Program-made: the position numbers and the translations under genes
Notes under the pieces: generated by a model
Seen by the model: the letters and a program-made list of their open reading frames with translations, nothing else
What the model was told of the DNA's origin: nothing
The model's database searches: none
NCBI GenBank assembly: GCA_964441335.1
Contig: CAYTUI010000051.1
Location: 1-5,524 of the forward strand
DNA: 5,524 nucleotides
Origin: CAYTUI01 sp964441335
Lineage (GTDB): Bacteria > Patescibacteriota > Patescibacteriia > UBA1558 > 2-01-FULL-52-15
Direction of reading: 5' to 3'
Part shown: in pieces, positions 1 through 4,270 of the stretch
Position numbering within the stretch: position 1 is the stretch's first letter
Layout: each line of letters opens with the position of its first letter

Positions 1-390
1 TGAGACAGTTCGGTCTCCTATCCGCTACGGGCGTAGAATCTTGAAGGGGCTCTCTCCTAGTACGAGAGGACCGGAGAGAACAGACCTCTAGTGTACCAGT
101 TGTGATACCAATCGCATTGCTGGGTAGCTATGTTTGGTTAAGATAAACGCTGAAAGCATCTAAGCGTGAAGCTGTCCCTAAGATTAAGATTCATTTGAGG
201 CTCCTGCGAGACTAGCAGGTCGACCCTTCGATTATACTCAGGGTCATCTCTGAGTTAATTATGGTCGGTTCTTTGATGAGCTTCGGGATCTCTTTTTGGA
301 GATCCTGAGCGAAGTCGAAGGATGATAGGCTCTAAGTGTAAGGCCCGTAAGGGTTTTAGCTGAGGAGTACTAATAAGCCAAGGTACTATC
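1..390 (+). rRNA. 23S ribosomal RNA, 3' end (partial)
   Basis: This is the 3' terminal part of 23S rRNA (domains V end and VI); the gene begins before the window. Position 2 onward gives the A-loop region (gagacagttcggtctcctatcc). The sarcin-ricin loop, agtacgagaggacc, is at 59-72, and the conserved terminal segment with gataggctc and gagtactaataa is at about 324-375. The 3' end is estimated near 385-390, because the 5' strand of the terminal stem is outside the window. Between the conserved gactagcagg (210-219) and gataggctc (324-332) lies about 100 nt not seen in standard bacterial 23S; it has inverted-repeat ends and is listed separately. The gene is followed by a short spacer and 5S on the same strand, as in a normal rrn operon. 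Confidence 0.96.
221..323 (+). repeat. Palindromic insertion inside the 23S rRNA 3' domain
   Basis: About 100 extra nt interrupt a conserved stretch near the 23S 3' end. The ends form an imperfect 21-nt inverted repeat: 225-245 (ccttcga...cagggtc) against 301-321 (gatcctgagc...tcgaagg), with 16 of 21 positions complementary. Alternative local folds are a hairpin gaccct/agggtc at 222-245 and ggatctc/gagatcc around a T-rich loop at 286-304. The right arm resembles the cctgagcgaagtcgaag type of repeat I associate with CPR intergenic regions. The insertion is probably kept or spliced as an expansion segment in the ribosome; which of these cannot be told from DNA. Confidence 0.7.
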
Positions 391-395
391 CATAA

Positions 396-440
396 CTGTG
401 GAAGCAATCCACAGGTCAGATGTGTTATAATACCATCTGA
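396..440 (+). other. Two hairpins just after 23S rRNA, the second with a TATAAT loop
   Basis: The first hairpin is ctgtgg (396-401) against ccacag (409-414). The second is tcagatg (416-422) against catctga (434-440), with an 11-nt loop that contains TATAAT at 426-431. They could be processing signals for the rRNA precursor. Alternatively the TATAAT could be a -10 box for the small ORF and 5S downstream, but no convincing -35 box lies 16-18 nt upstream. No long T-run follows, so these are not a clear terminator. Confidence 0.45.
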
Positions 441-471
441 TAGTTATTAGCATTATATATTTTTTGAGTTC

Positions 472-588
472 ATGAATATTCGACAAAGTCAGGGGGTTAT
501 TAAATTAACTTTACTATTTCTAGGTTTAGTAGTTTTTTTAGGACTAATTTACCTATTAACACCTATTAATCCCCAGCTGTTTACTTAG
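472..588 (+). CDS. Possible 38-aa single-pass membrane peptide between 23S and 5S
   Basis: An ATG-to-TAG frame of 38 codons lies in the 23S-5S spacer. It begins MNIRQSQGVIK, a short polar and basic N-terminus. It continues into about 20 strongly hydrophobic residues (roughly 12-29, rich in Leu, Val, Phe and Gly) and ends in a polar tail with TPINPQ. This is the architecture of a one-helix membrane peptide with its N-terminus inside. The ribosome binding site is poor: only gag at 466-468 lies upstream of the start. I recognise no family. In AT-rich DNA a Leu-rich chance frame is quite possible, and protein genes inside rRNA operons are unusual, so this is a candidate only. Conservation in related genomes with synonymous substitutions would settle it. 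Confidence 0.35.
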   Translation: MNIRQSQGVIKLTLLFLGLVVFLGLIYLLTPINPQLFT

Positions 589-604
589 ATTAGAAAAGAG
601 TGAC

Positions 605-635
605 AGTGTCTCCCGCCAGATGGCGGGACAGGCAC
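605..635 (+). repeat. GC-rich palindrome forming the 5' stem of the outer 5S copy
   Basis: tcccgcca (611-618) and tggcggga (621-628) form a perfect inverted repeat around a 2-nt spacer. It is followed by caggcac (629-635), directly abutting the 5S-like sequence at 636. The stretch ggcgggacaggcac (622-635) is complementary, apart from one extra base, to gtgcctgcccgcc at 1016-1028 beyond the 3' 5S fragment. It therefore behaves like the 5' strand of an alternative 5S terminal stem. Confidence 0.7.
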
Positions 636-734
636 GTTCCATTAGCGAAAGGGCCACACCCGTTCCTCCGCCAGTCGCTCGACCCCGAAGGGTCTCGGAC
701 CCTGAGCGGGAGGCGGACAGGCATTCCTTTCAGC
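636..734 (+). pseudogene. 5S rRNA 5' fragment with loop C replaced by a palindrome
   Basis: Positions 636-666 are 31/31 identical to positions 770-800 of the intact 5S (gttccattagcg... to ...cacccgttcc). At the equivalent of loop C, the tip of helix III, the copy leaves the 5S sequence. It enters a GC-rich palindrome with outer arms tccgcc (667-672) and ggcgga (712-717), and inner arms cgctc (676-680)/gagcg (704-708) and gaccc (681-685)/gggtc (690-694). After about 59 nt it returns to 5S sequence for cctttcagc (726-734) and then stops matching. It lacks the rest of 5S on its own, but joins logically to the 3' fragment at 953-1019. It is either a degraded tandem copy or the first half of a hairpin-expanded 5S split by insertion of the normal 5S. 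Confidence 0.75.
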
Positions 735-747
735 TAACAAGTTGTTT

Positions 748-900
748 AAAATTGAGATCAAAATTTCCGGTTCCATTAGCGAAAGGGCCACACCCGTTCC
801 CATTCCGAACACGGCCGTTAAGCCTTTCAGCGCCGATGGTAGTTGGCAGTCTAGCCTGCAAGAGTAGGTCGGTGCCGGGAATTTTGCTCTCAATTTTTTT
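748..900 (+). terminator. Extended 5S stem ending in a T-tract (processing stem / terminator)
   Basis: aaaattgaga (748-757) pairs perfectly with tctcaatttt (888-897), separated from 5S helix I by a 2-nt internal loop on each side. The 3' strand runs into seven T residues at 894-900. The outer stem would present the 5S ends for processing. Together with the T-tract it looks like an intrinsic terminator whose loop is the whole 5S. Confidence 0.6.
760..885 (+). rRNA. 5S ribosomal RNA (intact copy)
   Basis: This is a complete 5S rRNA. Its terminal helix aaaatttccgg (760-770) pairs over 11 positions with ccgggaatttt (875-885), allowing one G-T pair. Diagnostic internal motifs are cccattccgaacacgg (loop C and helix III), cagcgccgatggtagt and agagtagg. 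The mature ends are probably a few bases inside the stated limits, for a length near 120 nt. It follows 23S on the same strand and is the only 5S in the window that can fold normally. An outer stem (748-757 with 888-897) continues helix I and ends in a T-tract, so precursor processing and termination appear built into the same structure. Confidence 0.95.
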
Positions 901-937
901 ATTTTCGTTTCGCCCACTTATTTATCAATAAAGGCGA

Positions 938-952
938 TCCGCCTTTGGCGGA
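938..952 (+). repeat. Small tccgcc-ttt-ggcgga hairpin before the 3' 5S fragment
   Basis: Perfect 6-bp arms with a 3-nt loop. The arms are the same as the outer arms of the 667-717 palindrome, and the hairpin occupies the equivalent place just before the helix III return sequence. Just upstream, tcgcc (910-914) and ggcga (933-937) can form a second weak stem. Confidence 0.6.
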
Positions 953-1019
953 AAGCCTTTCAGCGCCGATGGTAGTTGGCAGTCTAGTCCCGCCCTTCGC
1001 GAAGGGCGGGATCGGTGCC
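953..1019 (+). pseudogene. 5S rRNA 3' fragment with helix IV tip replaced by a palindrome
   Basis: Positions 953-987 are 35/35 identical to 820-854 of the intact 5S (aagcctttcagcgccg... to ...ggcagtctag). At the helix IV loop the 14 nt cctgcaagagtagg are replaced by a perfect 24-nt palindrome at 988-1011, with arms tcccgcccttcg and cgaagggcggga. The 5S sequence then resumes for tcggtgcc (1012-1019). The following tgcccgcc does not match the intact gene's 3' strand, but it is complementary to the 5' flank of the upstream fragment (622-635). The sequence is expressed only if transcription reads through the T-tract at 894-900. Confidence 0.78.
987..1012 (+). repeat. 26-nt palindromic repeat, copy in the 5S remnant
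   Basis: The element begins GTCCCGCC and ends GCGGGAT. It aligns without gaps to the 26 nt at 5050-5025 on the minus strand, where it replaces the T-arm of the tRNA-Ala remnant. By eye 21 of 26 positions are identical, and the differences are mostly in the loop and inner stem. Both copies have the same orientation relative to the sense strand of the RNA gene. Confidence 0.8.
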
Positions 1020-1106
1020 TGCCCGCCCCGCCGAGCTGTGCGAGGCCGGGGGACTTTGCCCGCCCGGCACGCGAGGCGTAGCCGAGGCGGACGGGTCACT
1101 CTTTTT
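1016..1106 (+). terminator. GC-rich compound hairpin followed by T-run
   Basis: The 5' part gtgcctgcccgcc (1016-1028) pairs imperfectly with ggcggacgggtcac (1086-1099). Inner stems such as ccccgcc (1026-1032) with ggccgggg (1044-1051) are also possible. The 3' arm runs into tctttttg (1100-1107). It could act as the final terminator of the rRNA operon, but the structure is large and imperfect. Its base composition (GC-rich in an AT-rich genome) marks it as repeat-derived. Confidence 0.5.
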
Positions 1107-1130
1107 GTATTTGCCTGAAAGATAAAATCG

Positions 1131-1150
1131 CTTTGAGCTTGTCCAAGGGT
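1131..1150 (+). repeat. Degenerate gagcttgtc-core repeat
   Basis: tttgagcttgtccaaggg shares the core gagcttgtc with the minus strand of the repeat at 5498-5520. It resembles the cctgagcttgtcgaagggt repeat type. It is short and decayed, with no inverted partner nearby. The rest of 1107-1154 shows nothing else I can support. Confidence 0.4.
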
Positions 1151-1154
1151 TATT

Positions 1155-1203
1155 TTGACAAAAAAATTACTCCCTGTGTAATTTTGATTTTTTAGACTAT
1201 AAT
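1155..1203 (+). promoter_or_regulatory. Candidate promoter and inverted repeat upstream of the DUF4349 gene
   Basis: TATAAT at 1198-1203 is the best -10 box, 25 nt before the start codon, but it has no good -35 at normal spacing. A second possible promoter has TTGACA (1155-1160), a 16-nt spacer and TGTAAT (1177-1182). A perfect 8-bp inverted repeat, aaaattac (1163-1170) and gtaatttt (1178-1185), fills that spacer and overlaps its -10. The repeat could be an operator. Alternatively, with the T-rich run after it, it could be a weak terminator for the rRNA operon. Confidence 0.5.
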
Positions 1204-1228
1204 GGAACTATATTATTAAATTATTTAT

Positions 1229-2182
1229 ATGAATAAATTTTGGCAACAAACTTGGTTCAAAATCGTGATTGGGGCTGTTATTGTGGTTGTTTTGTACCTG
1301 ATATATAGCTTGAGCACAGGGAATTTAGTTAGTCTGCAAATAAGATCTGCCGTTGACAGCAACGAGTTTCCCGCGGAGTTTGCTGGGTACGCTGGTTTGA
1401 GCGAGTCTGCTCCTTCAAATCCGACCAAATTAATTGTGCCAGACCCTTATTATGACAGCGGCGCCGGAACTTCTGGTTTGACTGATGCTAAGATTATTCA
1501 AACCGGCTCCCTTCAAATAGAGGTAGACAAAATCAGTAAATCTTTAGATGATATAGCTGGTGTGGCCAGTAAATATAACGGCTTTGTTATCAACAAAAAT
1601 TTTACCGAATCTACTTCCGGTTATAAGACCGGCACAGCCCAGATTAAGGTTCCTGTCGATAAATTCAGTTCGGCCATGACAGATATTAAGGGTTTGGCTA
1701 ACTTTGTGGCTCAAGAAACCGCCAATAGTCAGGATGTGACAGAAGAATATACTGATTTACAGTCGCAATTGAAGAATCTACAGGCCGAAGAAGCACAGTA
1801 TCAGGTTATCATGCGACAGGCAGTAAAAATTGAAGATATTCTTAGCGTGGCGTCTAAGTTAGCTGATGTCCGCGGTAGAATTGAAAGTATTCAGGGTAGA
1901 ATAAAATATTATGATGCCCGAACGGATTATTCCATAATTAACATTCAGCTAAGTGAAGAACATTTAGTTAACGTCCCGGCCAATAAATGGAGACCATGGG
2001 AAGATATTAAGGCCTCTGCTCAAAAGATGATTATACAGTTGCAGAATTTTGTCACCAATATCATTGGCTTTATCTTCTGGTTATTTGGCAGCATTCCCTA
2101 CCTGATATTGATTGGTCTAATTTATTGGGCCGTTCGGAAGATTATACAGAAAAGTGGAAAGCACAAACCTCCGGTAGTTTAA
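1229..2182 (+). CDS. DUF4349 domain-containing membrane protein
   Basis: A 317-aa membrane-anchored protein of the DUF4349 family, whose function is unknown. An N-terminal membrane segment spans about residues 11-28 (KIVIGAVIVVVLYLIYSL). A Ser/Pro-rich linker (about 40-85) follows. The DUF4349 domain (about 87-243) opens with KIIQTGSLQIEV, contains the family-typical SQDVTEEYTDLQSQLKNLQAEE, and closes with GRIESIQGRIKYYDARTDYS. Residues 172-226 are predicted coiled coil. A second hydrophobic span at about 274-302 is followed by a basic tail (KSGKHK), consistent with most of the protein lying outside the cytoplasmic membrane and both ends inside. The start is the first Met before the membrane segment. 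No Shine-Dalgarno sequence is visible (ttatttat precedes ATG). Family members usually carry a lipoprotein Cys or this type of anchor; here it is a plain signal anchor. A terminator follows, so it is probably transcribed alone. Confidence 0.9.
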   Translation: MNKFWQQTWFKIVIGAVIVVVLYLIYSLSTGNLVSLQIRSAVDSNEFPAEFAGYAGLSESAPSNPTKLIVPDPYYDSGAGTSGLTDAKIIQTGSLQIEVDKISKSLDDIAGVASKYNGFVINKNFTESTSGYKTGTAQIKVPVDKFSSAMTDIKGLANFVAQETANSQDVTEEYTDLQSQLKNLQAEEAQYQVIMRQAVKIEDILSVASKLADVRGRIESIQGRIKYYDARTDYSIINIQLSEEHLVNVPANKWRPWEDIKASAQKMIIQLQNFVTNIIGFIFWLFGSIPYLILIGLIYWAVRKIIQKSGKHKPPVV

Positions 2183-2194
2183 TATTTTCGAGGT

Positions 2195-2244
2195 CAGGTT
2201 GAGAACCACGTTGCTCATAATCAACGCGGTTTTTATTTAACCTG
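2195..2244 (+). terminator. Intrinsic terminator after the DUF4349 gene
   Basis: aaccacgttg (2204-2213) pairs with caacgcggtt (2222-2231) with one A-C mismatch and an 8-nt loop, and is followed by tttta-ttt (2232-2238). An outer inverted repeat, caggtt (2195-2200) with aacctg (2239-2244), encloses it. The gap to the next gene is short (83 nt), so termination here implies a separate promoter for the nuclease gene within about 30 nt of its start. Confidence 0.7.
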
Positions 2245-2265
2245 AAGTTATGTTAGTATGGACCC

Positions 2266-3516
2266 ATGAAAATAATAGCCGACTTACATGTCCACACTAA
2301 ATACGCCCGAGCAACATCCAAGAATTTGGATTTGTTTGAGTTAGCTAGATGGGCTAAAATTAAAGGCTTGGATGTTGTAGCTTGCGGCGATTTTACTCAT
2401 CCGCGTCAATTTGCCGATTTGCAGAATAATTTAGTCGCTGATGGCAGTGGTTTGTATGATTTAAAAGGGCAGTCTCACGGCGTTAAATTTATTTTGTCTA
2501 CGGAAGTGGCTTGTATTTATAAACATGGCGGTCGAGCCAGAAGGCTTCATCATTTAGTAATCTTCCCTAGTTTAGAAGCTGTTGAGAAATTTAATCAAAC
2601 TTTAACTGACCAGGGCTTTAATATTAAATCTGACGGCCGTCCCATTTTAGGCATGTCATCCAAAGAGTTATTGCAGATAATTTTAGAGACAGATAAGCGA
2701 GGTGTTCTTATACCGGCCCACGTCTGGACGCCATGGTTTGCCATTTTTGGTTCCAAATCAGGCTATGACTCGGTTGATGAATGTTTTGAAGATTTATCAG
2801 AGCACATCTTTGCCCTGGAAACAGGTCTGTCATCTGATCCGGAGATGAATTGGAGTTTGTCACAGCTAGATAAGTATTCTTTAGTTTCTAATTCCGACGC
2901 GCATTCAGGTCCTAACTTAGGCAGAGAGGCTAATGTTTTTGAATTAGAGTCTTTAAGCTATGATAATATCTTTACAGCAATTAAGGCAAAAGACCCAAAA
3001 TCATTTTTATATACCATAGAATTTTTTCCGGAAGAGGGTATGTATCACGCGGATGGTCATCGCGCCTGCAGTGCTAGTTTTATGCCTAGCCAGACAAAAA
3101 AAATGAAAAATATTTGTCCGGTTTGTAAAAAAGAGTTAACTATCGGTGTTTTACACCGTGTGGATAACTTACGAGACAGGGATTTCGGAACACAACTGAC
3201 CGGCCATATTCCATCCAAGAAAATTGTTCCTTTGAAGCATATATTGGCTGATTATTATTCTGTCAACGACAAAAGTAAAAGAGTTCAAGAACAATATTTT
3301 TCTTTAATAAAAAATTTTGGTAACGAATTTTCAATACTTTTGGATTGGGATTTAAATCGTTTAAAGGAGGGGATGTCGGAGGATTTGGCCCAAGGAATAA
3401 TTGATGTCAGAAATGGTAAGGTAATTATTAAACCGGGTTATGACGGGGTTTACGGTACTGTAAAAATCTTCAAAAACGGCCTAAAAAACGCAAAAAAACA
3501 GACAAAACTTTTTTAG
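2266..3516 (+). CDS. Endonuclease Q family protein (PHP domain nuclease)
   Basis: A full-length 416-aa member of the EndoQ/TIGR00375 family. These enzymes cut DNA 5' of deaminated bases (uracil, hypoxanthine, xanthine) and abasic sites, as characterised in Thermococcales and Bacillus. The PHP metal site is visible: H8 and H10 in DLHVH, D42 and H45 in GDFTHP, E80 in STEV, H95/H96 in RRLHH, H152 in PAHVWTPW, and D211/H213 in SNSDAHS. Family signatures KSDGRPILG (121-129) and FGSKSGYDSVDECFEDL are intact. The Zn-binding module shows DGHRAC (C268) and CPVC (C284, C287) before LTIGVLHRV; a fourth Cys is absent, so His265 may complete the site. The C-terminus has the GYDGVYGTVKIF segment. The ATG at 2266 gives the canonical MKIIADLHVH start. 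The upstream ribosome binding site is weak (gga, 5 nt away), and a TAGTAT box at 2253-2258 would suit a near-leaderless mRNA. It converges on the minus-strand genes. Confidence 0.92.
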   Translation: MKIIADLHVHTKYARATSKNLDLFELARWAKIKGLDVVACGDFTHPRQFADLQNNLVADGSGLYDLKGQSHGVKFILSTEVACIYKHGGRARRLHHLVIFPSLEAVEKFNQTLTDQGFNIKSDGRPILGMSSKELLQIILETDKRGVLIPAHVWTPWFAIFGSKSGYDSVDECFEDLSEHIFALETGLSSDPEMNWSLSQLDKYSLVSNSDAHSGPNLGREANVFELESLSYDNIFTAIKAKDPKSFLYTIEFFPEEGMYHADGHRACSASFMPSQTKKMKNICPVCKKELTIGVLHRVDNLRDRDFGTQLTGHIPSKKIVPLKHILADYYSVNDKSKRVQEQYFSLIKNFGNEFSILLDWDLNRLKEGMSEDLAQGIIDVRNGKVIIKPGYDGVYGTVKIFKNGLKNAKKQTKLF

Positions 3517-3533
3517 ATTTAATTTTTTCAGAA

Positions 3534-3571
3534 AACAAAAACACCTTGCTTAAATGAAAGGTGTTTTTGTT
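3534..3571. terminator. Bidirectional intrinsic terminator between convergent genes
   Basis: A perfect 14-bp inverted repeat, 3534-3547 (aacaaaaacacctt) and 3558-3571 (aaggtgtttttgtt), encloses a 10-nt loop. T-runs occur on both strands (gtgtttttgtt on +, and its mirror on -). It lies 18 nt after the EndoQ stop codon and 15 nt after the stop of the minus-strand Lys/Ala-rich gene, so it serves both. Confidence 0.88.
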
Positions 3572-3585
3572 AAAGGTGATAAGAT

Positions 3586-3708
3586 TTACTTTCTCTTTTT
3601 TCTTTTAGCAGCCTTTTTTTTCTTAGGAGCAGCCTTTTTTCTTTTAGCAGCCTTCTTCTTTTTCTTAGGAGCGGCTTTCTTAGCTACCTTCTTTCTTTTT
3701 TTTGCCAT
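3586..3708 (-). CDS. 40-aa Lys/Ala/Pro-rich basic protein (histone H1-tail-like)
   Basis: A 40-codon gene with the strongest ribosome binding site in the window: ggaggtg, 5 nt before the ATG. The product begins MAKKRKKVAKKAAP and consists almost only of Lys, Arg, Ala and Pro. It contains two near-perfect tandem repeats, AAPKKKKKAAKRKK (residues 12-25) and AAPKKKKAAKRKK (26-38), and ends RK. There is no acidic or hydrophobic core (one Val), so it should be disordered and bind DNA or RNA, like the tails of bacterial H1-like proteins (Hc1, AlgP). It could also be a ribosome-associated basic peptide. The exact partner is unknown. It ends in TAA and runs into the bidirectional terminator. The opposite-strand frame here is a low-complexity Phe/Leu shadow. 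A promoter at 3804-3832 implies an mRNA leader of about 90 nt and its own transcription unit. Confidence 0.85.
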   Translation of the reverse strand: MAKKRKKVAKKAAPKKKKKAAKRKKAAPKKKKAAKRKKRK

Positions 3709-3720
3709 AATTTCACCTCC
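3709..3720 (-). promoter_or_regulatory. Strong Shine-Dalgarno of the 40-aa basic protein gene
   Basis: On the minus strand ggaggtg is followed by aaatt and then ATG at 3708. This near-perfect anti-16S match is the reason to accept the short gene and its start. It contrasts with the weak or absent ribosome binding sites of the other genes here. Confidence 0.85.
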
Positions 3721-3803
3721 CTTCAATCTATTGTGATTTTATTTTTTAGATGACTCAAATTAGATAAATTAAAATATTCTTCTATCATTGAATCACTACC
3801 TAT

Positions 3804-3832
3804 ATTATACTATTATTTTGTCGGTTAAACAA
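3804..3832 (-). promoter_or_regulatory. Candidate sigma70-type promoter for the 40-aa gene
   Basis: On the minus strand TTGTTT (3832-3827) is followed by a 17-nt spacer and TATAAT (3809-3804). The -10 is consensus; the -35 matches 3 of 6. Transcription would start near 3797, after the end of the Nudix gene, leaving a leader of about 90 nt (3709-3797) in which I see no clear structured element. Confidence 0.55.
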
Positions 3833-3846
3833 TAGTTTTTGGCAAC

Positions 3847-4266
3847 CTATTGATCACTAAAGTGATTTTTTTCCAAAAATAATTTAATTTGATTTTGATG
3901 GGGCGGAAATATATTTTTCGGTAGATTGTTCAATGCAAAAAATTTTAATTCTGAACAACGATCAGGTTCTAGAATTTTGGGTTCACCAGAATATTCGTCC
4001 ACCTCGAAACCGACCTGAATATAATGCTTGGCACCGCTACGGTCGTTGACTAGATTTGTAAAACTTAATTTTAAAGCTTTAAGACCGGTTTCTTCCGCCA
4101 ACTCTCTGGCAGCCCCCTCCATCATTCCTTCCCCGGGCTCCAAGTGACCGCCGACTAAGCCCCAAGTGCCGTCCCCAAAAACGCCCTTTCTTAAGCCTAG
4201 TAATAAGGAACCATCCTTAATTAAGAAGACATTGATCCCGACGTGAAAAGTTTTGTAGTCGTCCAT
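3847..4266 (-). CDS. Nudix hydrolase, NUDT15-like
   Basis: A 139-aa Nudix enzyme with a perfect Nudix box G-x5-E-x7-REUxEExGU: G40, E46, R54, E55, E58, E59 and G61 (GGHLEPGE...RELAEETGL). The box loop-helix binds Mg2+ for hydrolysis of a nucleoside diphosphate linked to another group. The N-terminal VGINVFLIKDGSLLLGLRKG and GTWGLVGGHLEPGE, together with the later EPDRCSELKFF, match the NUDT15/MTH3-like subgroup. Members hydrolyse (oxidised or modified) nucleoside triphosphates to monophosphates; the actual substrate here is unproven. The start at 4266 is 4 nt after the TGA of the upstream kinase-like gene and has no Shine-Dalgarno sequence of its own (aagtgaagca precedes it), which suggests translational coupling. 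The stop is TAG. No clear terminator follows. Confidence 0.93.
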   Translation of the reverse strand: MDDYKTFHVGINVFLIKDGSLLLGLRKGVFGDGTWGLVGGHLEPGEGMMEGAARELAEETGLKALKLSFTNLVNDRSGAKHYIQVGFEVDEYSGEPKILEPDRCSELKFFALNNLPKNIFPPHQNQIKLFLEKNHFSDQ

Positions 4267-4270
4267 TGCT

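Noticed and set aside
642..917. A 91-codon frame on - across the 5S locus
   Set aside because: Antisense of 5S and palindromic DNA; no protein features.
620..931. A 103-codon frame on + across the 5S locus
   Set aside because: It runs through the 5S fragment, palindromes and the intact 5S. The product is Pro/Arg-rich noise from RNA-gene and repeat sequence, and no ribosome binding site is evident.
899..1099. A 66-codon frame on - over the 3' 5S fragment and GC-rich hairpins
   Set aside because: Composition reflects the palindromes (Arg/Pro-rich); no ribosome binding site and no recognisable fold.
605..1106. CRISPR array
   Set aside because: Repeats are palindromes of different lengths with 5S-derived sequence between them; there is no regular spacer pattern and no cas gene.
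1225..1428. A 67-codon frame on - inside the DUF4349 gene
   Set aside because: Shadow of a clearly recognised gene on the other strand.
3554..3736. A 60-codon Phe/Leu-rich frame on +
   Set aside because: It is the complement of the 40-aa Lys/Ala-rich gene, which has a strong Shine-Dalgarno sequence and a proper start on -.
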